Shown here one piece after another: positions 42,368 through 50,295 of a stretch of DNA of 64,000 nucleotides. Below the pieces are notes generated by a model, which did not search any database, was not told the origin of the DNA, and worked only from the letters and a program-made list of their open reading frames with translations. Position 1 is the stretch's first letter, and every line of letters begins with the position of its first letter. The position numbers were made by a program, and so were the translations under genes. The stretch is taken from NCBI RefSeq assembly GCF_900116555.1, contig NZ_FPAT01000006.1, forward strand, positions 1 to 64,000, in the 5' to 3' direction. This DNA comes from Actinopolyspora lacussalsi subsp. righensis. GTDB taxonomy: Bacteria > Actinomycetota > Actinomycetes > Mycobacteriales > Pseudonocardiaceae.

Positions 42368-43291
42368 TCAGGCGGTTCTGCCCCTGCGCACCTCGCTCAA
42401 CCACCGCATGGAGCGACGAAAGGCCTGTTCGGAGTCGGACGCCCGCACGCTGACGGGCTTGCTGTCGGCCTTGGGGAACGATCCCAGGAAGCGCACCTCG
42501 GAACAGCGACGGTGCAACCCGGTCAACGCGTCGCCGATCCTGGTGTCGGCCACGTGGCCGTCGAAGTCGAGGAAGAACCGGTAGGCGCCGAGACGGTCCT
42601 TGGTGGGCCGGGACTCGATCCGGCTCAGGTTGATGCCGCGCAGCGAGAGCTCGGACAGCACCTCACCGAGTGCTCCCACCTCGTCGTGCGCGACCACGGC
42701 GATCGAGGTCCGGTCGGCCCCGGTCGGCTCCGGCAGGTGACCCGGGCGACGGACCAGCAGGAACCTGGTGACCGCGTCGTCCACATCGGCGATATCGCTC
42801 GCCAACCGGGTGAGTCGGGAGTGGTACCGGTGGGCGACCGGAGCCACCACGGCCGCGTCCGCCGTGCCGTTCTCCACCTCCACCGCGGCGGTGGCGGTGG
42901 AAGCGGTGGGTACGTCCTGCGCCCGGGGCAGCTCCCGGGACAACCAACCGCGTACCTGCGCCAGTGCGTGCGGATGGCTCGCCACCGAGGTGACCTCCGA
43001 GGGGTCGGTTCCCGGGCGCACCAGCACGTCGAACCGGATCGGCAGCACCAGCTCGGCGACGGCCACCACGGGGTCACCCGCCACCAGCCCGTCCAGGGTC
43101 GACGGAACGGCCCCTTCGACGGAGTTCTCCATCGGCACACCGGCCGCTTCGACCTCCCCGGCACGTACCGCCTCCAACGCCGAGTGCACGGTGTCGTGGG
43201 CGATCAGCTCTGCGGCGAAGTCCGCTGTCAGCTCACGCGCGGCCTGCTCGGTGAACGTGCCTTGCGGACCCAGATACGCGATTCGGGGCAC
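42368..43291 (-). CDS. pheA: Prephenate dehydratase
   Basis: A 307-residue two-domain enzyme. Residues 1-185 form the periplasmic-binding-like catalytic part with AYLGPQGTFTEQAARE, VPMENSVEGAVPSTLD and a T-R-F motif in DDAVTRFLLV. Residues about 195-285 form an ACT domain with GALGEVLSELSLRGINLSRI and ESRPTKDRLGAYRFFLD, which binds phenylalanine for feedback control. It converts prephenate to phenylpyruvate; the aminotransferase encoded at 5.4 kb could complete phenylalanine synthesis. Homologue of Rv3838c, here converging on the metallopeptidase gene with a 14-bp gap. Confidence 0.95.
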   Translation of the reverse strand: MPRIAYLGPQGTFTEQAARELTADFAAELIAHDTVHSALEAVRAGEVEAAGVPMENSVEGAVPSTLDGLVAGDPVVAVAELVLPIRFDVLVRPGTDPSEVTSVASHPHALAQVRGWLSRELPRAQDVPTASTATAAVEVENGTADAAVVAPVAHRYHSRLTRLASDIADVDDAVTRFLLVRRPGHLPEPTGADRTSIAVVAHDEVGALGEVLSELSLRGINLSRIESRPTKDRLGAYRFFLDFDGHVADTRIGDALTGLHRRCSEVRFLGSFPKADSKPVSVRASDSEQAFRRSMRWLSEVRRGRTA

Positions 43292-43433
43292 GCGGCCAGC
43301 CTATGCCGAGCTGCTACGGGAGCTGTCACCCGGGCACTGCCGAAGAAACCCCAGTTCACACGTTAGTGGTAAAGATCATGCCCCCGGAGTGTGACCTACC
43401 CAATTACGCGAACCCCGTTCCGACTGCGATGCT

Positions 43434-44039
43434 GTGCACGTGACCGCGGATTCGGAGCGCTCGAGATACGGGGCGGAACCGGAGCTGCGGCTGGTCCTGT
43501 GCGCACTGGACGAGCCGCTGGCCGCAGCGTGGAACAGCATCGCCTACGGCCGGGAAGGCATCAGCGTTCACCACGGTTCGGTACTCGACACGCACGTCGA
43601 CGCCGTGGTCAGCCCGGCGAACTCGTACGGCTGGATGCGGGGCGGGATAGACGCCGCCTACGCGAGCGCTTTTCCCGATGTGGAACAACAGGTGCGCAGT
43701 GCCGTACTCGCCTACCACGGGGGCGAGCTTCCGGTCGGCGAGGCGCTGTTGGTCCCCACCGGCTGCCGAGTACCCGCCTGGCTGATCAGCGCCCCCACCA
43801 TGCGGGAACCGGGCGAAACACTGCCGGGTGACACCGTGCACCCCTACCTGGCGGCCAGGGCGATGCTTCGGCTGTGGTCCGGAGCGGTGCTGGACAACGG
43901 GACCCCGGTGCGCCACGTGGTGCGTTCCATAGCGCTGCCCGGGCTGGGAACCGGGGTGGGCGGCGCGGCGCCGGAACTCTGCGCCAAGCAGACGGCAGCC
44001 GCGTGGGACGAGGTGTTCGCACGGGTGGACACCGCCTGA
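43434..44039 (+). CDS. Macro domain protein
   Basis: A 201-residue single macro domain. The ADP-ribose-binding strands are visible in ISVHHGSVLDTHVDAVVSPANSYGWMRGGIDAAY near residue 45 and in SIALPGLGTGVGG near 165, both matching the fold's binding loops. Macro domains bind or hydrolyse ADP-ribose derivatives, from NAD metabolism or from ADP-ribosylated proteins or nucleic acids. GTG at 43434 is used; another GTG two codons later is possible. It is divergent from pheA across about 140 bp and stands alone. No ADP-ribosyltransferase is seen in the window. Confidence 0.88.
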   Translation: MHVTADSERSRYGAEPELRLVLCALDEPLAAAWNSIAYGREGISVHHGSVLDTHVDAVVSPANSYGWMRGGIDAAYASAFPDVEQQVRSAVLAYHGGELPVGEALLVPTGCRVPAWLISAPTMREPGETLPGDTVHPYLAARAMLRLWSGAVLDNGTPVRHVVRSIALPGLGTGVGGAAPELCAKQTAAAWDEVFARVDTA

Positions 44040-44169
44040 CCGCGCGGAATCCGCCCTGCCCGCGGGCATCGTCGAGCGGTGACTCCGCCCCGAGCGGAAC
44101 GGAGCGCGGAAGCGTAACGTCGGCCACGTCGCAGGCTGGCTAGGTGTAGTACCTCGGGAGGTTTCGTCG

Positions 44170-44697
44170 ATGCTCATCCGCAGGCTCGCGCGTCCACTGC
44201 TGGCTTCGATCTTCGTCTGGGGCGGTATCGGAGTCTTCCGCGACACCGAGGGGCACGCCAAGGCGGCCACCCCGCTGCTGGAGCGAACCACCGCTCCGGT
44301 CAAGGACAGCCTGCCCCAGCAGGTACCCACGGATCCCCGAACCCTGGTCAAGATCGACGGCGCGGTGAAGATCGGCGCGGGTGTGCTGCTGGGACTCGGC
44401 AAGGCACCGCGGCTGGCCGCGTTGCTGCTCAGCGGCAGTCTGGTCCCGACCACACTCGCGGCGCACGCCTTCTGGGAGATCGACGATCCGGAGCAGCGCG
44501 CCGCACAGCAGATCCACTTCCTGAAGAACCTCGGCCTGCTCGGCGGGCTGCTGACCACGGCGGTGGACACGAAGGGCAAGCCCTCGGTGGGCTACCGGGC
44601 CCGGCAGGGCGCGCACCGAGCCGTCGAGCAGACGCAGCAGAGCGTCCCCGGCAAGGGCGGTAAGAGGAACTGCCGGGGCGGGAAGCTCCGGCACTAG
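44170..44697 (+). CDS. DoxX family membrane protein
   Basis: A 175-residue membrane protein with four hydrophobic segments: RPLLASIFVWGGIGVF, VKIGAGVLLGLGKAPRLAAL, LLLSGSLVPTTLAAHAFWEI and FLKNLGLLGGLLTTAV. The last, with FLKNLGLLGGLL, is the family hallmark. The C-terminus is basic. Mycobacterial DoxX has been linked to redox stress and superoxide detoxification complexes, but a function for this copy is not shown. ATG at 44170 follows CGGGAGGTTTCGTCG. It precedes the DosR-like regulator by about 100 bp on the same strand; shared expression is possible. Confidence 0.82.
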   Translation: MLIRRLARPLLASIFVWGGIGVFRDTEGHAKAATPLLERTTAPVKDSLPQQVPTDPRTLVKIDGAVKIGAGVLLGLGKAPRLAALLLSGSLVPTTLAAHAFWEIDDPEQRAAQQIHFLKNLGLLGGLLTTAVDTKGKPSVGYRARQGAHRAVEQTQQSVPGKGGKRNCRGGKLRH

Positions 44698-44799
44698 GAA
44701 CCGCCGAGTTCGCGGGGCGGGACGATTCCGGCCCGTCGGAACGACCAGCTGAACACCCTGCCCGACCGCGCGGCGGAGCACGCCAGTAGCGTGGAGGTC

Positions 44800-45435
44800 G
44801 TGCAGGTACGCGTGCTGCTCGTCGACGACCACGAAGTCGTGCGCAGAGGGCTGCGCGATCTACTGGACACCGAGCCGGACGTCAACGTCGTCGGCGAGGC
44901 GGGCAACGTGGACGAGGGACTCGTCCGGGCACGCGCGGATCAGCCGGACGTGGCGGTCGTGGACATGCGGCTGCCGGACGGCGACGGACTGCTGCTGTGC
45001 CGTGGGCTGCGCGAGTTACCCGAACCGCCACGCTGCCTGGTGCTGACGGCGTTCGACGACGAGCAGGCCCTGGTGGGAGCGATCAACGCGGGTGCCTCCG
45101 GCTATCTGCTGAAGCAGGTGCGGGGCCAGGACCTCGTCAACGCGGTCCGCGAGGTCGCCGCGGGGCGCTCCCTGCTGGATCCGGTGACCACGCGTCGCGT
45201 GCTGGACCGGATGCGCGAGGACAGCGAGAAACCGCCGGACGAGCTGGACACGCTGACGGAACAGGAACAGCGGGTGCTGGAACTGATCGGCGAGGGCATG
45301 AGCAACCGCGAGATCGCCAAACGGCTGTTCCTCGCCGAGAAGACGGTGAAGAACTACGTGACATCGGTGCTGGCCAAGCTGGGGATGGCACGCCGCACCC
45401 AGGCGGCCGCCTGGTACGCCCGCAGACAGGGCTGA
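44800..45435 (+). CDS. DosR/NarL-type response regulator
   Basis: A 211-residue response regulator. The receiver domain begins VRVLLVDDHEVVRRGL, with the phosphoacceptor Asp in VAVVDMRLPDGDG and the Lys in GYLLKQVRG. The LuxR-type DNA-binding domain has LTEQEQRVLELIGEGMSNREIAKRLF and LAEKTVKNYVTSVLAKLGM, close to mycobacterial DosR/DevR. Several GTG codons are in frame (44791, 44800, 44812); 44800 gives the DosR-like N-terminus, but GGAGG at 44793 is very close, so the start is uncertain. The histidine kinase converges from the other side rather than being co-transcribed. No DosR-type palindrome was found here. Confidence 0.9.
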   Translation: MQVRVLLVDDHEVVRRGLRDLLDTEPDVNVVGEAGNVDEGLVRARADQPDVAVVDMRLPDGDGLLLCRGLRELPEPPRCLVLTAFDDEQALVGAINAGASGYLLKQVRGQDLVNAVREVAAGRSLLDPVTTRRVLDRMREDSEKPPDELDTLTEQEQRVLELIGEGMSNREIAKRLFLAEKTVKNYVTSVLAKLGMARRTQAAAWYARRQG

Positions 45436-45506
45436 CCGGCCACCGATGGGCTGACCGGCCACCGATGGGCTGGTCGGACGTCAAAGAACCGATCCGCCAT
45501 CGGTGG
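45432..45506. terminator. Tandem 19-bp repeat and hairpin between convergent regulators
   Basis: The 19-bp unit CTGACCGGCCACCGATGGG occurs twice in a row (45432-45450, 45451-45469); the first copy contains the regulator's stop codon. CCACCGATGG in the second copy (45459-45468) pairs with CCATCGGTGG (45497-45506). The 28-nt loop includes AAAGAACC. Probably a bidirectional terminator, with the duplication giving an alternative 5' arm. Confidence 0.6.
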
Positions 45507-45556
45507 TATCGGCAGCCGCCGGATCGCTCGGCACCGGGTAGCGACCGTCGCCGGAC

Positions 45557-46720
45557 TCAGCTCGCGGCGAGTGGCACCTGCCAGGTGACGGTGCTGCCGC
45601 TTTCCGGGGAGGAGTCGACGGTGCAGCTGCCTCCGGCGGCTGTGGCCCGCTCCGCCATGTTGCGCAGTCCCCGCCTGGTCACGTCCCGCGGAACACCGCA
45701 ACCGTCGTCGGTGACCTGCAACAGCAGCCCGTCGTAGGTACGTCGCACCCGGACCAGTACGTTCCGGGCCCCGGAATGGCGCACCACGTTGGAAAGCGCC
45801 TCGCGCAACGCCGCGCGTGCGTGGTCGGCCACCGCCACCGGAACCTCGTCGAGGTCGCCGGACAGCTCCAGCTCGGGCGGCTTGCCGAGCAGCTCACCCG
45901 CGATGCGGACCTCGCCGCGCAGTGAATCCGCCAGATCCGGCGCCTGCCTCGACTGCTCGGGATCGGAGGAGGTCAGCGTGCGCACGGTCGCGCGCACCTC
46001 GGCGATGGTCTGATCGATCTGATCGGTGATCTCGGTCAGTCGCTTCGCGTCCGAGGGATCCAGCTCGTCGGCGATCCTGCGGTCGAGCACGTTGAGCTGG
46101 ACACCCGCCGCGTAGAGCCGCTGCACGATAACGTCGTGCAGGTCGCGCGCTATCCGCTCGCGTTCCTGGTAGACGGCGACACGTTGCCGGGCGGTGGATC
46201 CCTCCGCCAGCACCAGCGCCAGCCCGGCCTGCGCGGCCAACGAGGTCAGCAGATCCACGGTCACTCTGGTGAAGGGCTCCGCCCCACGCCTGCGGTACAC
46301 CGCCAGCGCGCCCAACCTCCGTTCGTGCGTGCCGAACGGGGCCACGGCGAACGGGCCGTACACCCGCAGTGCCCACGGGACGTAGGGAGCCGTCATCGGG
46401 TCGTCGATGAGGTCGTCGACCACCACCGGCACACCGCCGTGTGCCACCTGGGAAGCGGCGGAGTGCGGTGAGAGCACCGACCCCACCGGGTCGGTCAACG
46501 GCTCGGGGGCGTGCGGACCGACGTAGGACGCCTCCACCGTGAGGTTGTCCTGCTCGTCGCGGACCATCACGAGCCCGAGATCGGCTTCGGCCAGCGCGGC
46601 GGCACGCCGGACCACGAGCGGAAGCACCGCCCCCGGATCCTCCTCCGCGAGGGCGGCCTTGGTGATCTCGGTGGAAGCGGCGAGCATTCGCCTGGCCAGC
46701 GTCGAATCCATGACACCCAC
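45557..46720 (-). CDS. GAF-domain sensor histidine kinase (DosS-like)
   Basis: A 387-residue soluble kinase with one GAF domain at about residues 20-170. The HisKA_3 dimerisation helix has the phospho-His in ERIARDLHDVIVQRLYAAG. The HATPase domain has an N box REALSNVVRHSGA, G1 DDGCGVP and G2 GLRNMAERATAAGG. Mycobacterial DosS/DosT carry two GAF domains, the first binding haem; this one has a single GAF, so gas sensing by haem cannot be assumed. It probably phosphorylates the regulator encoded convergently. The GTG start at 46720 or ATG at 46711 are both possible. Confidence 0.88.
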   Translation of the reverse strand: MGVMDSTLARRMLAASTEITKAALAEEDPGAVLPLVVRRAAALAEADLGLVMVRDEQDNLTVEASYVGPHAPEPLTDPVGSVLSPHSAASQVAHGGVPVVVDDLIDDPMTAPYVPWALRVYGPFAVAPFGTHERRLGALAVYRRRGAEPFTRVTVDLLTSLAAQAGLALVLAEGSTARQRVAVYQERERIARDLHDVIVQRLYAAGVQLNVLDRRIADELDPSDAKRLTEITDQIDQTIAEVRATVRTLTSSDPEQSRQAPDLADSLRGEVRIAGELLGKPPELELSGDLDEVPVAVADHARAALREALSNVVRHSGARNVLVRVRRTYDGLLLQVTDDGCGVPRDVTRRGLRNMAERATAAGGSCTVDSSPESGSTVTWQVPLAAS

Positions 46721-46787
46721 GACGTTATAGCCATCCGGCGATTCACGCGCTCATCGAAGGAGCAACCTCACACCCGGAGCCCGACCG

Positions 46788-46822
46788 GGGCGTAGATTTC
46801 GCGCGAAATCGCCGCGCGGCGG
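46788..46822. repeat. Isolated copy of the repeat palindrome 3' of arcA
   Basis: GATTTC-GCGC-GAAATC at 46795-46810, followed by GCCGCGC, matches the palindrome that ends the composite repeat. It stands alone here, without the two-tier hairpin, 24-58 nt past the arginine deiminase stop. It may be a solo form or a terminator. Confidence 0.65.
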
Positions 46823-46845
46823 AGGGACCGGGGCCGGATGCGGTA

Positions 46846-48045
46846 TCAGTACAGCGGATCCCGCACGATCGGCGAGGACATGCAGCGGGGACCGCCGCGT
46901 CCGGAGCCGAGTTCGGAACCGCTGATGCGCAGCACCTCGATACCCGCGTCCTCCAGCCGCGCGTTGGTCTCCACGTTGCGTTCGTAGGCCACCAGCGTTC
47001 CCGGGGAGACCGCCAGCGTGTTGTTGCCGTCCTCCCACTGCTCGCGCTCGGCGGTGACCGGATCGAGGCCGGTGTCGACCACCCGCAGCCGGTCGAGTTC
47101 CATCGCTTCGGCGGCCGCACGGAGGAACGGCTCGGGGCCGGACACCTTGATGCCCTCACCGGCGGGCCGCAGCACGTAGGCGGTGAGGTGATCGCGGATC
47201 GCGGGATACATCAGCACCGCGTCGTGGTCGACCATCGTGCACACCGTGTCCAGGTGCATCGAGGCCCGGGTCTGCGTGATCGGCACCGCGAGCACGGTGT
47301 GCGCGAGGCCGTCGGCGAACAGCGATCGGGCCAGCGACTCCGCACCCGCGGGAGTGGTGCGCTCCCCGACCCCCACGGCCACCACGCCCGGCGCCAGCAG
47401 CAGCACGTCCCCGCCCTCGACCGGGGCGGAGTGCGCGCCGTAGGCACGGGCGGACTGCGCGAACCTGGGGTGGTAGGCGTAGACCAGGTCGGTCAGCGCG
47501 GACTCGCGGATCCGCGCGGGCATCGCCAGCGAGGTCACCGCCACCCTGTCGTCGATCCACACCGAGGAGTCCCTGGTGAACAGCAGGTTCGGCAGCGGGT
47601 CGATGGCGAAGTCGTGCGGCTGGTGCATCCTGCGAACCAGCGACTGCCCCTCGGCCGCGGGAAGTTCCTCGAAGGTCATTCCCGCCACCAGAACGCCGGT
47701 GAGCGTCTTCTCGTCCATGCTGGACAGGTAGGAGCACAGCGTGTCCGCCACCTCGGCGCCCAACCTGCGTTCGTCCACGCCGCTGTGCAGCGCCGCGGTA
47801 CGGGCCCTCGGGTCGCGCAGCGCCTCGGACAGCAGTTCGTCGAGCAGCAGCACCTCGACGCCCTGCTCGCGCAGCACCGCCGCGAACGCGTCGTGCTCCT
47901 GCTCGGCACGGTCCACCCAGGGAATCGCGTCGAACAGCAGTTGGTCGTTGTTGCGCGGGGTGAGCCGCTTGAGCTCACCGCCGGGGCGGTGCAGCAGCAC
48001 GGTGCGCAGCGGGCCGACTTCGCTCGTCACGTGTGGGGTTGTCAC
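46846..48045 (-). CDS. arcA: Arginine deiminase
   Basis: A 399-residue enzyme of the guanidine-group-modifying superfamily. It opens with [20 protein letters not shown], has [21 protein letters not shown] and [12 protein letters not shown] with the catalytic His and Asp, and ends with the nucleophilic Cys in [11 protein letters not shown]. It converts arginine to citrulline and ammonia. The usual partners arcB (ornithine carbamoyltransferase) and arcC (carbamate kinase) are not in the window, so here it may mainly raise pH or supply citrulline. ATG/GTG at 48045 is supported by the conserved N-terminus. An isolated repeat palindrome follows its stop. Confidence 0.95.
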   Translation of the reverse strand: MTTPHVTSEVGPLRTVLLHRPGGELKRLTPRNNDQLLFDAIPWVDRAEQEHDAFAAVLREQGVEVLLLDELLSEALRDPRARTAALHSGVDERRLGAEVADTLCSYLSSMDEKTLTGVLVAGMTFEELPAAEGQSLVRRMHQPHDFAIDPLPNLLFTRDSSVWIDDRVAVTSLAMPARIRESALTDLVYAYHPRFAQSARAYGAHSAPVEGGDVLLLAPGVVAVGVGERTTPAGAESLARSLFADGLAHTVLAVPITQTRASMHLDTVCTMVDHDAVLMYPAIRDHLTAYVLRPAGEGIKVSGPEPFLRAAAEAMELDRLRVVDTGLDPVTAEREQWEDGNNTLAVSPGTLVAYERNVETNARLEDAGIEVLRISGSELGSGRGGPRCMSSPIVRDPLY

Positions 48046-48158
48046 GGTCCCGCAGCCTAGCCGTATCGAGCGAGAATAGCCGCATCCGACGCGAAATTCG
48101 ACGGATCGTTAACCGATTCCGGCATGATGGGGACGGTTCGTTGTGCCTGGGTGTGCGA

Positions 48159-48986
48159 TCAGGGCAGCCAACCCACCTGGTCGCGCAACAGGGCATAGCC
48201 GACGAAGGCGACGACGTCGATCAACGCGTGCCCGATGATCAGCGCGTGGATCCGGTTGGTGCGCTGCCACACCCGGCCGTAGACCAGCCCCATGACCACG
48301 TTGCCCACGAACCCGCCGAACCCCTGGTACAGGTGGTACGAGCCGCGCAGCACCGCCGAGATCCACAGTGCGCGGTTCTCGGTGGCACCCAGCTGCCGCA
48401 GTCGTGTGAGCAGGTAGCAGACCACCAGCACTTCCTCGGCCGCGGCGTTGCCCAACGCCGACAGCACCAGGACCGGAGCCCGCCACCACGCCTCGTCCAG
48501 GGTCGTCGGCTGCACGGCCAGGTTCAGTCCCAACGAGTGCGCCACCAGGTAAAGCCCCAGGCCCGGGATGCCTATCAGGGCGGCCAGCCCGGCGCCTCCC
48601 GCGAGGTCCCGACCCGGCCTGCTGTTGTCGAAACCCACGTTTCGCAGCGCGATACCGCCCTGCCACAGCAGGTAGACGCCGAGAGCGGCCCAGGAGAACA
48701 GGCGCAGCACACCCAGCAGCTGCTCCAGCAGGTCCAGCAGTCCCAACCGCGCCTGGGAGGCGTTGATCGCCACCGCCTGCTGGTCCAGCGACTCGGGACG
48801 CAACAGCGCGTCCAGCAGGGAAAGCAGGCTCTGCAACCCCGCCATGCCGAGCGTGATCGCGAAGACGATGATCAGCTCGACGACGATCGCCCTGCGCTTG
48901 CCCGGATCGGTGATCCGGGCCGGTTCATCGGGTCGGTTCGGCAGTAACCAGGAACGCGGCGAGGTGGGACCGTGACTGGTGCTCAC
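48159..48986 (-). CDS. CPBP family intramembrane glutamic endopeptidase
   Basis: A 275-residue protein with about eight membrane spans of the CAAX-protease/bacteriocin-processing (Abi) family. The three motifs are visible: a paired glutamate in GNAAAEEVLVVCYLLTRL, RGSYHLYQGFGGFVGN with a catalytic-region His, and IIGHALIDVVAFVGY. The family includes prenyl-protein proteases and bacteriocin-immunity proteins; the role here is unknown. The GTG start at 48986 sits near GTAGGG on the coding strand. It is a single gene with no peptide-precursor gene visible next to it. Confidence 0.87.
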   Translation of the reverse strand: MSTSHGPTSPRSWLLPNRPDEPARITDPGKRRAIVVELIIVFAITLGMAGLQSLLSLLDALLRPESLDQQAVAINASQARLGLLDLLEQLLGVLRLFSWAALGVYLLWQGGIALRNVGFDNSRPGRDLAGGAGLAALIGIPGLGLYLVAHSLGLNLAVQPTTLDEAWWRAPVLVLSALGNAAAEEVLVVCYLLTRLRQLGATENRALWISAVLRGSYHLYQGFGGFVGNVVMGLVYGRVWQRTNRIHALIIGHALIDVVAFVGYALLRDQVGWLP

Positions 48987-49094
48987 CCCGGAAACCCTAC
49001 TGACCGGTGTTCTCCGATCGCGTCGCCGTGCCCTTCCGAGCGGCGGACGCCGAAACCACCGCGCGACCGCCGCCGCTCGATCGACTCCGCGCGG

Positions 49095-49865
49095 TCACCG
49101 CTGCTCCGCCAGGAACGGGCATCCCATCAACCGCCGCAGTTCGGCGCCGAGCTGCTCGGAGTCCTCCACGACACGGGAGAACCCGAGCCGGACGTCGTGG
49201 TCGCCGTCCGCCGATTCCACCCGGAGCCGCACTCCGTAGCGGTCCAACCCCAGCGGCCGCACGTGCCCGCCCCGCAACCGCTCCGGCAAGTAGCGGGTGA
49301 GCAACCCGACCACGTCACGGTGGGAGAGTTCCAGGTGCCGCAGCCAGCCGTCCTCGTAGAGGCAGAACGGATCCGGCCGCGAGGCGGCGAACTCGGCGGA
49401 GCCGATCGAGCTGGTCTCCTCGGAATCCGCGAGTACCAGCGAGACGGCCTCCAGCCGCAGTGCGGTCACGCCGTGCCCGACGTCCAGCAGTCGCGGGTCG
49501 GGGCGTTCCTCCGCGATCTGCAGTACCCGTTCGTGGCGTTCACCGCTGTCCGGGACACGCAGCCATCCGGTCAGCCAGATCAGCCCGCGCACCGGTTCAC
49601 GCAGCCGTACCGGGGCGGAGTCGGCCACCTCCAGCACGGCACCGAACTCGCCGCGCGGAGCCTGCCAGACAGCCGCGACAAGGGGGTGCCCGTCCGAGAG
49701 CAGCACCGTGGCGGTGCCGTCCCGGTGGACGTGGTGCAGCAGCGGTTGAACCCGTTCGGCGTCGTTTCCGGAGGGCTGTACCGCCGCTCTGCCGCCCCGT
49801 TTGGCGATCGTGCGGGCACGCTCGGCGGCATCGGGCTTCGCGGGCGTGCGAGCGGTCTCGGGCAT
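49095..49865 (-). CDS. DUF2470 / HugZ-like protein
   Basis: A 256-residue protein whose last 80 residues (LSHRDVVGLLTRYL, LGLDRYGVRLRVES, VRLGFSRVVEDSEQLGAELRRLM) form a DUF2470 domain, found in haem-utilisation proteins of the HugZ/HutZ type. The N-terminal part (residues about 30-180) is compatible with a split-barrel, FMN-binding-like fold, but key haem residues cannot be confirmed. An IdeR/DtxR-type iron box lies 34 bp upstream, so expression is probably iron-repressed. It corresponds to the Rv3839 position next to pheA in M. tuberculosis. ATG at 49865 is the chosen start. Confidence 0.8.
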   Translation of the reverse strand: MPETARTPAKPDAAERARTIAKRGGRAAVQPSGNDAERVQPLLHHVHRDGTATVLLSDGHPLVAAVWQAPRGEFGAVLEVADSAPVRLREPVRGLIWLTGWLRVPDSGERHERVLQIAEERPDPRLLDVGHGVTALRLEAVSLVLADSEETSSIGSAEFAASRPDPFCLYEDGWLRHLELSHRDVVGLLTRYLPERLRGGHVRPLGLDRYGVRLRVESADGDHDVRLGFSRVVEDSEQLGAELRRLMGCPFLAEQR

Positions 49866-49898
49866 CGCTCACCTCCAGAGGCGGCACAGCAGGACTTA

Positions 49899-49917
49899 TT
49901 AGGTAACCCTAACCCAG
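49899..49917 (-). promoter_or_regulatory. IdeR/DtxR-type iron box
   Basis: On the coding strand of the DUF2470 gene the site reads CTGGGTTAGGGTTACCTAA. It agrees with the 19-bp IdeR consensus TWAGGTWAGSCTWACCTWA at 16 of 19 positions. It lies 34-52 bp before the start codon, overlapping the expected promoter. Iron-loaded IdeR would block transcription. Confidence 0.75.
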
Positions 49918-50005
49918 TCGGCGCCGTTGTGGAAGTGACCCGATCAGGGATCGCCGCGTGGCGGAACCGCGGGCGGTGTACCGCGCTGTCGACCGGGGCC
50001 GGGAC

Positions 50006-50285
50006 ACCGTCGATTTCTCGAGAAATCGACGGTGCACTGGGGGCGGTGTGGCCCCGGCTCCGTCGATTTCTCGCGAAATCGTCGCGCCGCTGTGTCGGAG
50101 TGCCGCGCTCCCACTACCCCGCAGGGCGAACTCCGAGCACTCCCGCAGTCGGCACCGCCGCGGGTTCTCCCGTGCGGCTCTCGCGAGGAAGGCCCGACGT
50201 TGTGTAGGTCGCTACCCGATGTCGGGCCTCCCCGCAGCGAGAGCCGTACGAGAGGTTCCGCCACGCAACCAGCTGCGGAACCCGA
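50006..50285 (-). repeat. Composite 3' repeat, copy E (reverse)
   Basis: In sense orientation after hmgA; the hairpin starts 50 nt past its stop. Outer stem 50175-50184 with 50237-50246, inner stem GGCCCGAC (50191-50198) with GTCGGGCC (50221-50228). Two palindromes follow at about 50006-50032 (GTCGATTTC-TCGA-GAAATCGAC) and 50053-50078. The rest of the 49918-50295 interval has no gene. Confidence 0.85.
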
Positions 50286-50295
50286 GCCGACTTGC

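Noticed and set aside
43292..44790. DosR-type 20-bp palindrome upstream of the macro, DoxX or regulator genes
   Set aside because: No sequence close to the DosR consensus was found by eye in these intergenic regions.
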